Of a stretch of 64,000 nucleotides of DNA, positions 53,739 through 62,502 are shown in pieces. The stretch covers positions 124,001 to 188,000 of the forward strand of contig NZ_SJSK01000006.1 in assembly GCF_004331645.1 (NCBI RefSeq), written 5' to 3'. Origin of the DNA: Pedobacter frigiditerrae (lineage in GTDB: Bacteria > Bacteroidota > Bacteroidia > Sphingobacteriales > Sphingobacteriaceae). Made by a program: the position numbers and the translations under genes. Within the stretch, counting starts at the first letter, position 1. Each line of letters starts with the position of its first letter. The notes beneath the pieces were generated by a model. That model was not told the DNA's origin, made no database searches, and was given only the letters and a program-made list of their open reading frames with translations.

Positions 53739-54149
53739 ATGATTAGAAAATTTTTAATGACTAAAGCTGATATGAAAAATGTTTTAGGTGAAGAGATACG
53801 GAAATATAGAGATCAATCCTGTTATACCCAAGAATATATGGCAAGTGAACTGGGTATTGGTCAAAGTGCATATCAAAAAATCGAGTCAGGGGTCGTTAAT
53901 ATTTCAATGGAACGCCTTATGAAAATTGCTAAAATCTTAGGCAAGCCAATAGATGTATTTACAGGGAGTGGAGAAAGAATAAATGATTCTAGTTCAAATG
54001 TGAAGACAATAAACGTTAGTGAAAGAGAATGGAGTTTAACACAGAAAATAATTTTACAGCAAGAGAAAAGAATTGAAGAGTTGGAATCAAAACTTCAAAG
54101 AAGAGATGACAAGATATGGGAATTAAAACAAAAGTTAGATTTAGCTTAA
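53739..54149 (+). CDS. XRE-family HTH regulator with leader-like N-terminus
   Basis: A 136-residue protein starting at ATG 53739; a longer frame from TTG 53637 would translate through the promoter and stem-loop and is rejected. Residues about 18-72 form an XRE/Cro HTH (EEIRKYRDQSCYTQEYMAS, LGIGQSAYQKIESG). Residues about 100-136 are a coiled coil (QQEKRIEELESKLQRRDDK). The first 17 residues, MIRKFLMTKADMKNVLG, align with the leader of the divergent peptide, at both protein and codon level. It probably controls the peptide gene and itself. An alternative start at the Met of MKNVLG would shorten but not remove the similarity. Confidence 0.85.
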   Translation: MIRKFLMTKADMKNVLGEEIRKYRDQSCYTQEYMASELGIGQSAYQKIESGVVNISMERLMKIAKILGKPIDVFTGSGERINDSSSNVKTINVSEREWSLTQKIILQQEKRIEELESKLQRRDDKIWELKQKLDLA

Positions 54150-54153
54150 TAAT

Positions 54154-54187
54154 AAAAAAGTCCCGATCATTTGATCGGGACTTTTTT
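54154..54187. terminator. Bidirectional terminator, right flank of peptide/HTH cassette
   Basis: The same 34 bases as at 53291-53324 (A6, 10-bp stem, TT loop, T6). It ends the XRE gene (plus) and the DUF2723 gene (minus). Confidence 0.9.
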
Positions 54188-54203
54188 ATTGGTATGAATT
54201 TAA

Positions 54204-57200
54204 CTATGGTTGTCGCTGACCGAAATACATGCTAAACCTACTAATTAAACTTTCATATTGTTTTTGAAGTTCTTCGGCAACTTTTGGTTGCTTATATTGA
54301 GTAGCAACTCTAGCCATTGGTTCTAATCCAAACATTAATCCCATTTGAATATTATTCATGCCCACTAACTTTTCTTTACTATCAGTAACATCAGCTAGGT
54401 AGGTGATTTCTTTTTGAATAAAAGCTGCAGACCTTTTAAGCAAATCATTTGCTCTCTGCGTTTCGCCTAAAATATATAGGTTTTGTGCCATTTGAGGTAC
54501 ACTCATCATGGTGCGAATGCCATAGATTTTAGTTGGCATTACCTCATCATATCTTTTCATCACCTTTTTAGCATCTGCTATTCTGCCAGCTTTAATTAAG
54601 CCTGTAGTTAAAGTGTTAAACATGTTATTAAAGATCGAAACATCATCGGTTGATTGAGCATCTAAATAAGAAGCAGTTTTAATATTACCCCATTTAAACT
54701 TATTCATGACATGTTGATACATAGGCTCCAAATTTGGAGCGCTCTCGCCAGAACTTCTATCTACAGTGCTATCAGGTTGTAATGGTAATAAACGTAAGGT
54801 CAAACCCTCGTTATATAGGTAATTATCTAAGCCGTTGTATTGCGAAGAGGGAACGGTACTACAGAAATAAATAGGCCTTTTCCAATTGTTGTGTGCCAGA
54901 ATATCAAACATAGCTAAATTGCCTTTAGTTACATAGTCTTTGTTAAACTTCCACTCTAACGTGGGTGCTATTTTACTTAAATCACTAGCAGGTAAAGTCC
55001 CAGTTTTAATTACATCTTGTGGATTAACCGTTAGCTTAAAGTTTTTGGTAGGAATGTAGTTTGATTTACTTCCATCTCGCAATGCCAATTTATATTCAGG
55101 ATTGTCAGATAATAAGAACTCTACAATTTGTTTCAATTCAACAGAACCTGGGATATTATTATCGTCATGATACATTACATCTCTAACCCCAGCAACATAT
55201 TGAGATTCTTTCATCGAGAATGGCAAAGGTTCAGATTCATGGACCTTTCTCCTCATTCCGTTGATGTACCAATCTGTGTCAAATAAACTTAGGTTTACTA
55301 ATCTGATATCCGGACGAACACCTTCAACTTCTTGAATGTACCAAAGGGGATAAGTATCATTATCGCCATAGGTAAAGAGTATTGCATTTGGTGCACATGA
55401 TTCCATGTAACTTACTGCAATGTCATGCGCTAACATTTTTGTAGAGCGGTTATGGTCATCCCAACCCTGGCTTCCCATTAAAACAGGAGCTGCTAATAAA
55501 GCAAGTACAGTTGCTCCAATTGCTGCGGTTTGAGGCTGTAGCTTCTTAAATACCCATTCTTTAATGGCTAAAACACCAATTCCTATCCAAATGGCAAAGG
55601 CATAGAAAGAGCCTACATAGGCATAATCCCTTTCCCTTGGTTCCATTGGTTTTTGGTTAAGGTACAAAACAATTGCTACACCAGTACAGAAGAACAATAA
55701 TCCAATAATTCCTGCATCTTTCTGATTGCGTTTAAAATGCCATAAAGCACCTAAAATCCCTAAAATTAATGGTAAAAAGAAGAAACGATTATAAGAAGTG
55801 CTCTCTGCAATTGTTGGAGGAAGGTTTTTCTGGTCACCTAAAAAGATTTTATCTATTGGTTTGATACCACTTAACCATTGCCCTTCATAATAGCTTCCTT
55901 GGCCTTGATCTTCATTTTGTCTGCCAATAAAATTCCAAGCGAAATAGCGCATGTACATAAAGCCAACTTGGTAGCTCGCAAAGAATTTAAAGTTGTCTAC
56001 TGTAGAAGGGAAGTCCTGATCATTAAGGCTTAACCAATCTTTATAATATTTAACATGTCCCTGGTCATCACTATACATTCTAGGAAAAAGTACTTCGTGC
56101 TGTAATCTTTTTATACTGTCTGGTAAATTTTCATTTTCACCATAAATACGATCTGTTTTTATGTCGGCAACTTCATATTTCGTTTCGCCTTTTCTATAGG
56201 TTTTTCCAGTTTGAACGGTTGCATAGCCAGTTAGGTCATCGTTATATTTCGGAATTGAGTTATAGTTAGGGCCATAAACTAATGGTCTGTCACCATATTG
56301 TTCACGATTTAAATAACTTAAAAACGAGAATGCATTATCTGGATTACTGTTGTTTAAATTAGGCTTGGCTTGAGCTCTAATTAAAATCATGGCAAATGAA
56401 AAGTAGCCAAATATGATTAATGTGGTAGAAAGTAAAGCAAGATTTAAAATTTTCTTTTGGTGTTTGATAGAATATCTAATCCCTATAACTAAACCTGTAA
56501 TCAATAAAATTACAAAGAATAAAACGCCCGTTCCAAAGCCTAAGCCTAAGGTATTAACAAAGAATAAATCGAAATAAGCACCGAAAGAAACTAAATATTG
56601 AACAATAAAATATTGTATGAAGGCTAAAATTAATATACCAATACCTAATGTTTTAAATACGCCTGCGTTAGTTGCTTTTTTAGTTTTTCTAAAATAATAA
56701 ACAAATGCTAGGGCTGGTATAGTTAATAAGTTTAATAAGTGGATACCTATTGAAAGGCCCATTATATAGGCGATGAATAATAACCATTTATCAGCACGTG
56801 GTTCATCTGCAATGGCTTCCCATTTTAAAACAGCCCAAAAAACAACTGCTGTTGCTAATGATGATAAGGCATAAACCTCTGACTCCACTGCTGAGAACCA
56901 GAAACTATCAGAGAAGGTATAAGCTAAAGCACCAACTGCCCCAGCTCCCATTATGGTGATTAGGTTCGTTGTACTCACTACTTCTTCGCCTTTAGCAATA
57001 ATCTTTTTAGCCAATGCGGTAATCGTCCAAAACAAGAATAGTATAGTCGCCGCACTTGCCAATGCAGAGCCAACATTCATGAAATAAGCCACTTTCGTAT
57101 TGTCGCCCATGGCAAATAACGAAAAGAAACGTTGTATCATTAAAAACAGTGGAGCGCCTGGTTGGTGAACCACTTGCATTTTTAATGCTGCGGAAATAAA

Positions 57201-57311
57201 CTCACCACAATCCCAAAAACTTACAGAAGGTTCTAAAGTAGAAATATAGGTTACAGCTGCTAATAAGAAACAAAACCAGCCTACAAGGTTGTTTATTTTT
57301 GAATATTTCAT
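54204..57311 (-). CDS. DUF2723-family polytopic membrane protein (putative glycosyltransferase)
   Basis: A 1035-residue protein. The N-terminal half carries about 12 membrane helices and the motif YISTLEPSVSFWDCGEFISAA at residues about 22-42 (key part WDCGEF), typical of DUF2723, a fold related to GT-C protein O-mannosyltransferases and to TMEM260. A soluble C-terminal half (about 600-1035) includes GDNDTYPLWYIQEVEGVRPD and TPR-like helices. It may move lipid-linked sugars onto exported proteins; no member activity can be fixed from sequence. It is single-gene, with its terminator shared with the XRE gene. Confidence 0.9.
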   Translation of the reverse strand: MKYSKINNLVGWFCFLLAAVTYISTLEPSVSFWDCGEFISAALKMQVVHQPGAPLFLMIQRFFSLFAMGDNTKVAYFMNVGSALASAATILFLFWTITALAKKIIAKGEEVVSTTNLITIMGAGAVGALAYTFSDSFWFSAVESEVYALSSLATAVVFWAVLKWEAIADEPRADKWLLFIAYIMGLSIGIHLLNLLTIPALAFVYYFRKTKKATNAGVFKTLGIGILILAFIQYFIVQYLVSFGAYFDLFFVNTLGLGFGTGVLFFVILLITGLVIGIRYSIKHQKKILNLALLSTTLIIFGYFSFAMILIRAQAKPNLNNSNPDNAFSFLSYLNREQYGDRPLVYGPNYNSIPKYNDDLTGYATVQTGKTYRKGETKYEVADIKTDRIYGENENLPDSIKRLQHEVLFPRMYSDDQGHVKYYKDWLSLNDQDFPSTVDNFKFFASYQVGFMYMRYFAWNFIGRQNEDQGQGSYYEGQWLSGIKPIDKIFLGDQKNLPPTIAESTSYNRFFFLPLILGILGALWHFKRNQKDAGIIGLLFFCTGVAIVLYLNQKPMEPRERDYAYVGSFYAFAIWIGIGVLAIKEWVFKKLQPQTAAIGATVLALLAAPVLMGSQGWDDHNRSTKMLAHDIAVSYMESCAPNAILFTYGDNDTYPLWYIQEVEGVRPDIRLVNLSLFDTDWYINGMRRKVHESEPLPFSMKESQYVAGVRDVMYHDDNNIPGSVELKQIVEFLLSDNPEYKLALRDGSKSNYIPTKNFKLTVNPQDVIKTGTLPASDLSKIAPTLEWKFNKDYVTKGNLAMFDILAHNNWKRPIYFCSTVPSSQYNGLDNYLYNEGLTLRLLPLQPDSTVDRSSGESAPNLEPMYQHVMNKFKWGNIKTASYLDAQSTDDVSIFNNMFNTLTTGLIKAGRIADAKKVMKRYDEVMPTKIYGIRTMMSVPQMAQNLYILGETQRANDLLKRSAAFIQKEITYLADVTDSKEKLVGMNNIQMGLMFGLEPMARVATQYKQPKVAEELQKQYESLISRFSMYFGQRQP

Positions 57312-57480
57312 TCTATAAATGGATAAAAATTAACGCTATTTGAACATAAAAATGCTGCCGAAAATAAAGAAATAGATTGATATAAGTACAAACATTTAAC
57401 GTCTTTTAACAAAAAATTAACGCTTTATTAGCGCTTGGAATAGGGTTTTGAAAATATTTTAATTTTTTTTGACTTGAGAC

Positions 57481-57510
57481 TTGCAGCATAAAAAAATAAG
57501 CGTAAATTTG
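57481..57510 (+). promoter_or_regulatory. Promoter of tRNA-Gln
   Basis: TTG (57481-57483), a 19-base spacer and TAAATTTG (57503-57510) fit the Bacteroidetes consensus. The transcript should start near 57517, about 30 bases before the mature tRNA. Confidence 0.75.
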
Positions 57511-57545
57511 CATTCCATTTCAGAACAACGGATGGGAAATAAAAT

Positions 57546-57616
57546 TGTCCGATAGTATAAGGGTAGTACAACGGTTTTTGGTACCGTTTGTCTTGGTTCG
57601 AATCCAGGTCGGACAA
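57546..57616 (+). tRNA. tRNA-Gln (UUG)
   Basis: A 71-base cloverleaf. Acceptor stem TGTCCGA/TCGGACA, D arm TAGTATAAGGGTAGTA, anticodon stem ACGGT/ACCGT with loop TTTTGGT (anticodon TTG, reads CAA), T arm with TTCGAAT loop, discriminator A. CCA is not encoded. A terminator follows directly and a consensus promoter precedes. Confidence 0.95.
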
Positions 57617-57626
57617 CAAATTTTTT

Positions 57627-57662
57627 TCGGATTGTGAGTAAGACCGCAATCCGATTTTTTTT
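57627..57662 (+). terminator. Terminator of tRNA-Gln
   Basis: TCGGATTG pairs with CAATCCGA (8 bp; a 12-base loop), followed by eight T. It lies 10 bases after the tRNA and 25 before prs. Confidence 0.85.
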
Positions 57663-57686
57663 AACCAGCATTGATACCCACAAATC

Positions 57687-58628
57687 ATGCCATTGCAATT
57701 TAACCCAGTTAAGATTTTTGCCGGAAGCGGTACAAAAGATTTAGCGAAAAAAATTGCCGACGCTTACGGCAAGCCATTAGGAAGCGTTACTTTAAGTCGC
57801 TTTAGCGATGGCGAGTTTCAACCTTCATTTGATGAGTCGATTAGAGGGAGCGATGTATTTTTGGTACAGTCTACCTATCAGCCTAGCGATAATTTAATGG
57901 AACTTTTGTTAATGGTTGATGCAGCGAGAAGAGCATCAGCACATTATATTACTGCAGTTGTTCCATATTATGGATTGTCTCGTCAGGATAGAAAAGACAA
58001 ACCACGTGTGGCAATTGGAGCGAAGTTGGTTGCTAACTTATTAAAAACAGCAGGTATCCATCGCATCATGACTATGGATTTACATGCTGCACAGATACAA
58101 GGTTTCTTTGATATTCCGGTGGATCACTTAGATGGATCGGTAATTTTTGTTCCTTATATCAAAAGCTTAGGCTTAAAGAATTTAACCATTGCATCACCAG
58201 ATATGGGTGGATCTTACAGAGCTCGTACTTTTGCCAAGTTTTTTAATGCAGAAGTTGTCATTTGTGATAAACGTCGTTTACGTGCCAATGAAATCGAATC
58301 GATGTCGATTATTGGAGATGTAAAAGGTTTAGATGTAGTTTTGATGGATGATATTTGCGATACCGCTGGTACATTGGCTAAAGCAGCAGCCTTGATCATG
58401 GAAAACGGGGCAAGTAGCGTGAGGGCGGTTTGTACGCATGCAGTTTTATCTGGTAAAGCGTATGAAACCATAGAAAATTCAATGTTAGAGGAATTAATCG
58501 TAACAGATACCATTCCACTAAAACAAGAGAGTGCTAAAATTAAGGTGTTGAGTACAGCTAAATTATTTGCAAAGGCAATTGCTAATGTAAATGAGCATGG
58601 TTCAATCAGTGATCTGTTTAAAGTTTAA
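57687..58628 (+). CDS. prs: Ribose-phosphate pyrophosphokinase (canonical)
   Basis: A 313-residue enzyme making PRPP from ribose 5-phosphate and ATP for nucleotide, His, Trp and NAD synthesis. All canonical motifs are present: RFSDGEFQPSF, VPYYGLSRQDRKD, MDLHAAQIQGFFDIPVDHL (key part DLHAAQIQGFF), and the PRPP loop VLMDDICDTAGT. Length is standard. It contrasts with the shorter, altered homologue at 39978-40799, showing that the cell's general PRPP supply does not depend on that gene. It is followed 76 bases later by rplY, a common pairing in bacteria. Confidence 0.97.
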   Translation: MPLQFNPVKIFAGSGTKDLAKKIADAYGKPLGSVTLSRFSDGEFQPSFDESIRGSDVFLVQSTYQPSDNLMELLLMVDAARRASAHYITAVVPYYGLSRQDRKDKPRVAIGAKLVANLLKTAGIHRIMTMDLHAAQIQGFFDIPVDHLDGSVIFVPYIKSLGLKNLTIASPDMGGSYRARTFAKFFNAEVVICDKRRLRANEIESMSIIGDVKGLDVVLMDDICDTAGTLAKAAALIMENGASSVRAVCTHAVLSGKAYETIENSMLEELIVTDTIPLKQESAKIKVLSTAKLFAKAIANVNEHGSISDLFKV

Positions 58629-58662
58629 TAAAAGGTAGAAGGTAAAAGGCTTAGGGTCTAAA

Positions 58663-58690
58663 TACTAGCTACTAAATACTATATACTAAT
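58663..58690 (+). repeat. Short tandem TACTA repeat before rplY
   Basis: Four 7-bp units (TACTAGC, TACTAAA, TACTATA, TACTAAT) in the spacer before rplY. Probably slippage-derived; no function evident. Confidence 0.6.
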
Positions 58691-58704
58691 AAAAATAAAT
58701 AAAA

Positions 58705-59286
58705 ATGAAAACAATCGCTATTAGCGGTTCTCCAAGAGAGAACGTAGGGAAACGCGATGCTAAAGAGCTTCGCTATGAAGGTAAAGTTCCTGCAGTATTG
58801 TATGGTGGTAAAGAGCAAATGCACTTTGCGGTATTAATAACAGACTTAAACGCTGCTATTTTTACACCAGAAGCTAACTTTTTAGAAATCACTGTTGGTG
58901 GCACTAAAGTTAAAGCTATCATCAAAGAAGCACAATATCATCCATTAACAGATTTATTATTACATGTAGATTTTCTTCAATTATTTGACGAGAAAGAAAT
59001 CACGATGGAAATCCCTGTTAAATTAACTGGAACTTCTCCAGGTGTTAAAATGGGTGGTAAATTAGTTCAAAAATTACGTAAACTACGCGTAAAATCATTA
59101 CCTAAAAATATGCCTCAAGTAGTTGAGGTTAGCATTTCGAAAATGGAAGTTGGAAATTTATTCCGCGTTCGTGATTTGCAAAAAGGTGATTACGTTGTAA
59201 CTAACACACCAGAAGATACTATCGTTTCTGTAGGTATGTCTAGGGCATTAAAACAAGCAGAAACTGAAGCAGCTAAAGGCAAGTAA
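58705..59286 (+). CDS. rplY: 50S ribosomal protein bL25, CTC/long form
   Basis: A 193-residue protein: N-terminal L25 5S-rRNA-binding domain (SGSPRENVGKRDAKELR, VPAVLYGGKEQ) and a C-terminal TL5/CTC beta domain (from about residue 95, EIPVKLTGTSPGVKMGG). It binds 5S rRNA in the large subunit. It lies between prs and pth, the usual neighbourhood, and is closed by a strong terminator. Confidence 0.95.
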   Translation: MKTIAISGSPRENVGKRDAKELRYEGKVPAVLYGGKEQMHFAVLITDLNAAIFTPEANFLEITVGGTKVKAIIKEAQYHPLTDLLLHVDFLQLFDEKEITMEIPVKLTGTSPGVKMGGKLVQKLRKLRVKSLPKNMPQVVEVSISKMEVGNLFRVRDLQKGDYVVTNTPEDTIVSVGMSRALKQAETEAAKGK

Positions 59287-59319
59287 GCTTTGGCAGTTTT
59301 GAGTTATTTCAAACAACGA

Positions 59320-59356
59320 GCGGTAAGGAAGAAATTCTTTACCGCTTCTTTTTTTA
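59320..59356 (+). terminator. Intrinsic terminator after rplY
   Basis: An 11-bp stem (GCGGTAAGGAA against TTCTTTACCGC, one G-U) with a GAAA tetraloop, followed by TTC and seven T-rich bases. Confidence 0.88.
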
Positions 59357-59469
59357 TCAGGATTTTAGGATTTGCAGGATTTTCAAGATGATGGGAATTG
59401 TATTGGCTTAATTACATTTAGAATTTTTCTTTCATACTTCCTGACTTTCGAACTTTCGGACTTTTATTC

Positions 59470-59477
59470 TAACTTTG
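59470..59477 (+). promoter_or_regulatory. Possible -7 box of pth
   Basis: TAACTTTG fits TAnnTTTG and lies 4 bases before the pth ATG, so the transcript would begin at or next to the start codon (leaderless). A -33 box is not clear. Confidence 0.45.
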
Positions 59478-59481
59478 CAAA

Positions 59482-60042
59482 ATGAAATATCTCATTGTTG
59501 GTTTGGGCAATATTGGTCCGGAATATGCCAACACACGACATAACATCGGCTTTAATATTGCAGACCAGCTAGTAAAAGACTTAGATGGAAGTTTTGATCT
59601 TTTAAAGTTGGCTTATTATGCTGAAGTAAGTTTTAAGGGCAAAAAACTGCACGTGATTAAGCCAACCACTTATATGAATCTAAGTGGTAAGGCAGTTAAT
59701 TACTGGATGAAGGATTTAAAAATTGCTCCGGAAAACGTACTGGTTTTAGTTGATGATTTAGCCTTGCCTTTAGGAAAACTAAGAATGAAACTACAAGGTA
59801 GCAGTGCAGGCCATAATGGTTTAAAAAGCATTGAAGAGCTTTGTGGCGGACAAAATTATGCGCGCTTACGCTTTGGTATTAGTGATAATTTTAGAAAGGG
59901 ACAGCAAGCAGATTATGTATTGGGCTTATTTGATAAGGATGAGCAAAAAGAATTGCCAACTTTAATTAATCGTGGTGTAACCATGATCAAGAGTTTTGTA
60001 ACCATTGGCCCTGCGCAAACGATGACCCTGTTTAATAAATAA
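59482..60042 (+). CDS. pth: Peptidyl-tRNA hydrolase
   Basis: A 186-residue enzyme that frees tRNA from stalled peptidyl-tRNA. Catalytic His20 (NTRHNIGF), the KPTTYMNLSG loop, LVDDLALPLG with the conserved Asp, and GSSAGHNGLKSIEE are all in place; length is standard. It ends one base before the convergent hybrid-kinase gene stop, with no terminator between them. Confidence 0.97.
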   Translation: MKYLIVGLGNIGPEYANTRHNIGFNIADQLVKDLDGSFDLLKLAYYAEVSFKGKKLHVIKPTTYMNLSGKAVNYWMKDLKIAPENVLVLVDDLALPLGKLRMKLQGSSAGHNGLKSIEELCGGQNYARLRFGISDNFRKGQQADYVLGLFDKDEQKELPTLINRGVTMIKSFVTIGPAQTMTLFNK

Positions 60043-61635
60043 CTATTTCATAACAAAACTACTAATCTTATCATAGAGTAATTCTGGCTCAAAGGTTTTA
60101 TTTAATACCTCATTAGCGCCAGCATCAAGTGCAATTTTCTTATCACTTTCCATGATGGATGCAGAAAAGGTAATAATTGGAATATTTTCTTTCCCAGGAA
60201 CTTCTCCATTTCTAATCAGTGCAATGGCCTGTAATCCATTCATTACTGGCATATAGTTATCCATTAAAATGAGATCATAATCGTTTTCAGCGAGTTTTTC
60301 TAAGGCTTCTTTTCCATTTTCAACTACATCAGGCACAATAGCCCATCCTTTTAATGTAGCAATTATTAGATGTTTATTAATTGGATTGTCTTCTGCAACT
60401 AATATTTTAACGTGCTTTAAAGGGGGGAACTGATTGACTCTTAATTCTTTTGGTTCCTCTTTTTTTATTTCTTCAACAACTTCATACCAATTGGTAAAGG
60501 AGAAAGTACTTCCCTTATTTATTTCACTCTCTATATTTAAAACACCACCTTTTAATTTGGCCAAATTCTTAACAATAGACAAACCTAAACCAGTTCCGCC
60601 AAACTTAAGCGTAGTGTCATCACTCCCTTGTTCAAACACTTCAAATACCTTGTGAATGTTTTCTTTTGGAATACCAATTCCAGTATCTATAATTGAAAAT
60701 TTGATGCGTTTATTGTTTCCTTTTTTATCAAGAACCTCAATCTTCAACTTAACAGAACCTTCTGTGGTAAACTTAATAGCATTTCCAATTAAATTCATCA
60801 GAATCTGATTTAACCTTAATGAGTCGGCTAGGATTACCTTAGGTAAATCTTTATCTAGCTCTAGCTTTAACTCTATGTTTTTTGCTTTAGCACCTATGCT
60901 TAACAAATTAATTACAGCATTGCCTAGCTTTTCTAAATCAGTTTCAGCTCTTATTATTTTAAACTTCCCAGCTTCAATTTTGGAAAGATCTAATACATCG
61001 TTAATAATTCCCAATAAAGAGTTGGATGAAATTTCTAATAATTCTATCATTTGCTTCTGCTCAGCTGATAGGGGAGTGTCTAGTAATACATTTACTAGAC
61101 CAATTATCCCATTTATAGGAGTGCGTATTTCATGGCTCATATTAGCCAAGAAGTTTTCCTTTATTTTTTTACCTTGCTCAGCAAGCTCTTTAGCTTTAAT
61201 TAGTTCTTTTTGATAGCTCTCTAATTGTATGTTTTTTGCCTTAATTTCTCTCTGGTTACGAACAAGTTGAACAAAAGAATCAACTTTAGCAGAAGTAACG
61301 AATGGGTTTAAAGGTTTATATAAATAATCAACTGCACCAACGTTGAGCCCTCTTACTGCATATTTAGTTTCAACAGAAATGGCTGTAACAAAAACAATCA
61401 ATATATCTTTTGTCCTTGGATTACTTTTTAGTATTTCTACCAGTTCAAATCCATCCATTTCTGGCATTTGTACATCAACTAATGCAATAGCAATATCATT
61501 CTCCCAAGAAATACGTAATGCTTCATTTGGTAAAGTTGTACTAATGATATTTATATCATTTCTATCTAACAGGGCCTCTAATGCAACCAAGTTTTCTATT
61601 TTATCATCAACAATTAAAACGTTAATTTTTTCCAT
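60043..61635 (-). CDS. Soluble hybrid histidine kinase (REC-HisKA-HATPase-REC)
   Basis: A 530-residue cytoplasmic protein without membrane helices. N-terminal receiver (Asp54, LVDVQMPEMDG), coiled coil, HisKA with His168 (NMSHEIRTPINGI), HATPase (LIGNAIKFT, DTGIGIP, GTGLGLSIVKNL) and a C-terminal receiver (LILMDNYMPVMNG). It probably takes phosphate from, or passes it to, the large hybrid kinase encoded upstream. Spacing to the CheR gene is 12 bases, so this is one operon of three or more genes. Confidence 0.93.
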   Translation of the reverse strand: MEKINVLIVDDKIENLVALEALLDRNDINIISTTLPNEALRISWENDIAIALVDVQMPEMDGFELVEILKSNPRTKDILIVFVTAISVETKYAVRGLNVGAVDYLYKPLNPFVTSAKVDSFVQLVRNQREIKAKNIQLESYQKELIKAKELAEQGKKIKENFLANMSHEIRTPINGIIGLVNVLLDTPLSAEQKQMIELLEISSNSLLGIINDVLDLSKIEAGKFKIIRAETDLEKLGNAVINLLSIGAKAKNIELKLELDKDLPKVILADSLRLNQILMNLIGNAIKFTTEGSVKLKIEVLDKKGNNKRIKFSIIDTGIGIPKENIHKVFEVFEQGSDDTTLKFGGTGLGLSIVKNLAKLKGGVLNIESEINKGSTFSFTNWYEVVEEIKKEEPKELRVNQFPPLKHVKILVAEDNPINKHLIIATLKGWAIVPDVVENGKEALEKLAENDYDLILMDNYMPVMNGLQAIALIRNGEVPGKENIPIITFSASIMESDKKIALDAGANEVLNKTFEPELLYDKISSFVMK

Positions 61636-61647
61636 GGTTTTGCTTGA

Positions 61648-62490
61648 TTAGGGCGATGTGTTTAAAGGTATTTTTTGGTAAATATTATTTTTTTTGTCTA
61701 TGATCTTAAAAAGAGCTAATAAATTGGAATTTCTAATACTTTCCTTAGAGCCCAAGCATAAAAAGCCAAAATTAGCTAAACTATTATAAAATAGTTCAAT
61801 TACTTTATTTTGTAATTCTTTGCTAAAGTATATTAATACATTTCTACAGGAAATAACCTGAAATTCATTAAAAACACCATCTGATATTAAGTTATGCACA
61901 GAGAACAACGTGTTTTTTTTAAGCGCATGCTTAATGGCAACGGCATCATATTTAGCTGTATAATATTTTGCAAGCGAATTAATAGCTCCGGTTGCTAAAT
62001 AGTTCTCTGAATACTGTTTCATTTGTTTTAAACTATAGATGCCATTTTTGGCCATACTCAAAACTTTTGAATTCACATCAGTTCCATAAAAAAAACTCCT
62101 CTGATATAGATTCTCATCAGCAAAAAGCATTGCAAACGAATAAAGTTCTTCGCCCGTAGAACAACCCGCATTCCAAATTTTTATATGCTGATAAGAGCTT
62201 AGGTAGGGAATAATATTTTCTTTAACTGATTTATAAAATAATGGGTCTCGAAACATTTCCGTAACATTTACAGTTACTTGAATTAAAAAATGCTCAAAAT
62301 AGTTGGCATCATTTGTTAGCAATGTTCTTAAATCAAAAAGACTTAATTTTTCTAAGATCATTAACTTGGTTACCTGTCTCTTAAATGAGGCTTGAGAATA
62401 TACGCTAAAATCAAAATCATGGACTTTCCTAATGATTAAAATTAGTTCATTTAGTTCTTCATTGCTAATTGTTAATGATGAGTGTTCCAA
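61648..62490 (-). CDS. CheR-family protein-glutamate methyltransferase
   Basis: A 280-residue SAM-dependent methyltransferase: CheR N-terminal helical domain (about 1-75), SAM-binding motif WNAGCSTGEELYSFAM (about 108-123) and the later ISCRNVLIYFSKELQ. In Bacteroidetes, CheR genes next to hybrid kinases often serve non-chemotaxis signalling; no chemoreceptor or CheB gene is in view, although one could lie beyond the window. It sits 12 bases from each neighbour. Confidence 0.92.
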   Translation of the reverse strand: MEHSSLTISNEELNELILIIRKVHDFDFSVYSQASFKRQVTKLMILEKLSLFDLRTLLTNDANYFEHFLIQVTVNVTEMFRDPLFYKSVKENIIPYLSSYQHIKIWNAGCSTGEELYSFAMLFADENLYQRSFFYGTDVNSKVLSMAKNGIYSLKQMKQYSENYLATGAINSLAKYYTAKYDAVAIKHALKKNTLFSVHNLISDGVFNEFQVISCRNVLIYFSKELQNKVIELFYNSLANFGFLCLGSKESIRNSNLLALFKIIDKKNNIYQKIPLNTSP

Positions 62491-62502
62491 TGCTAAATGT
62501 TT

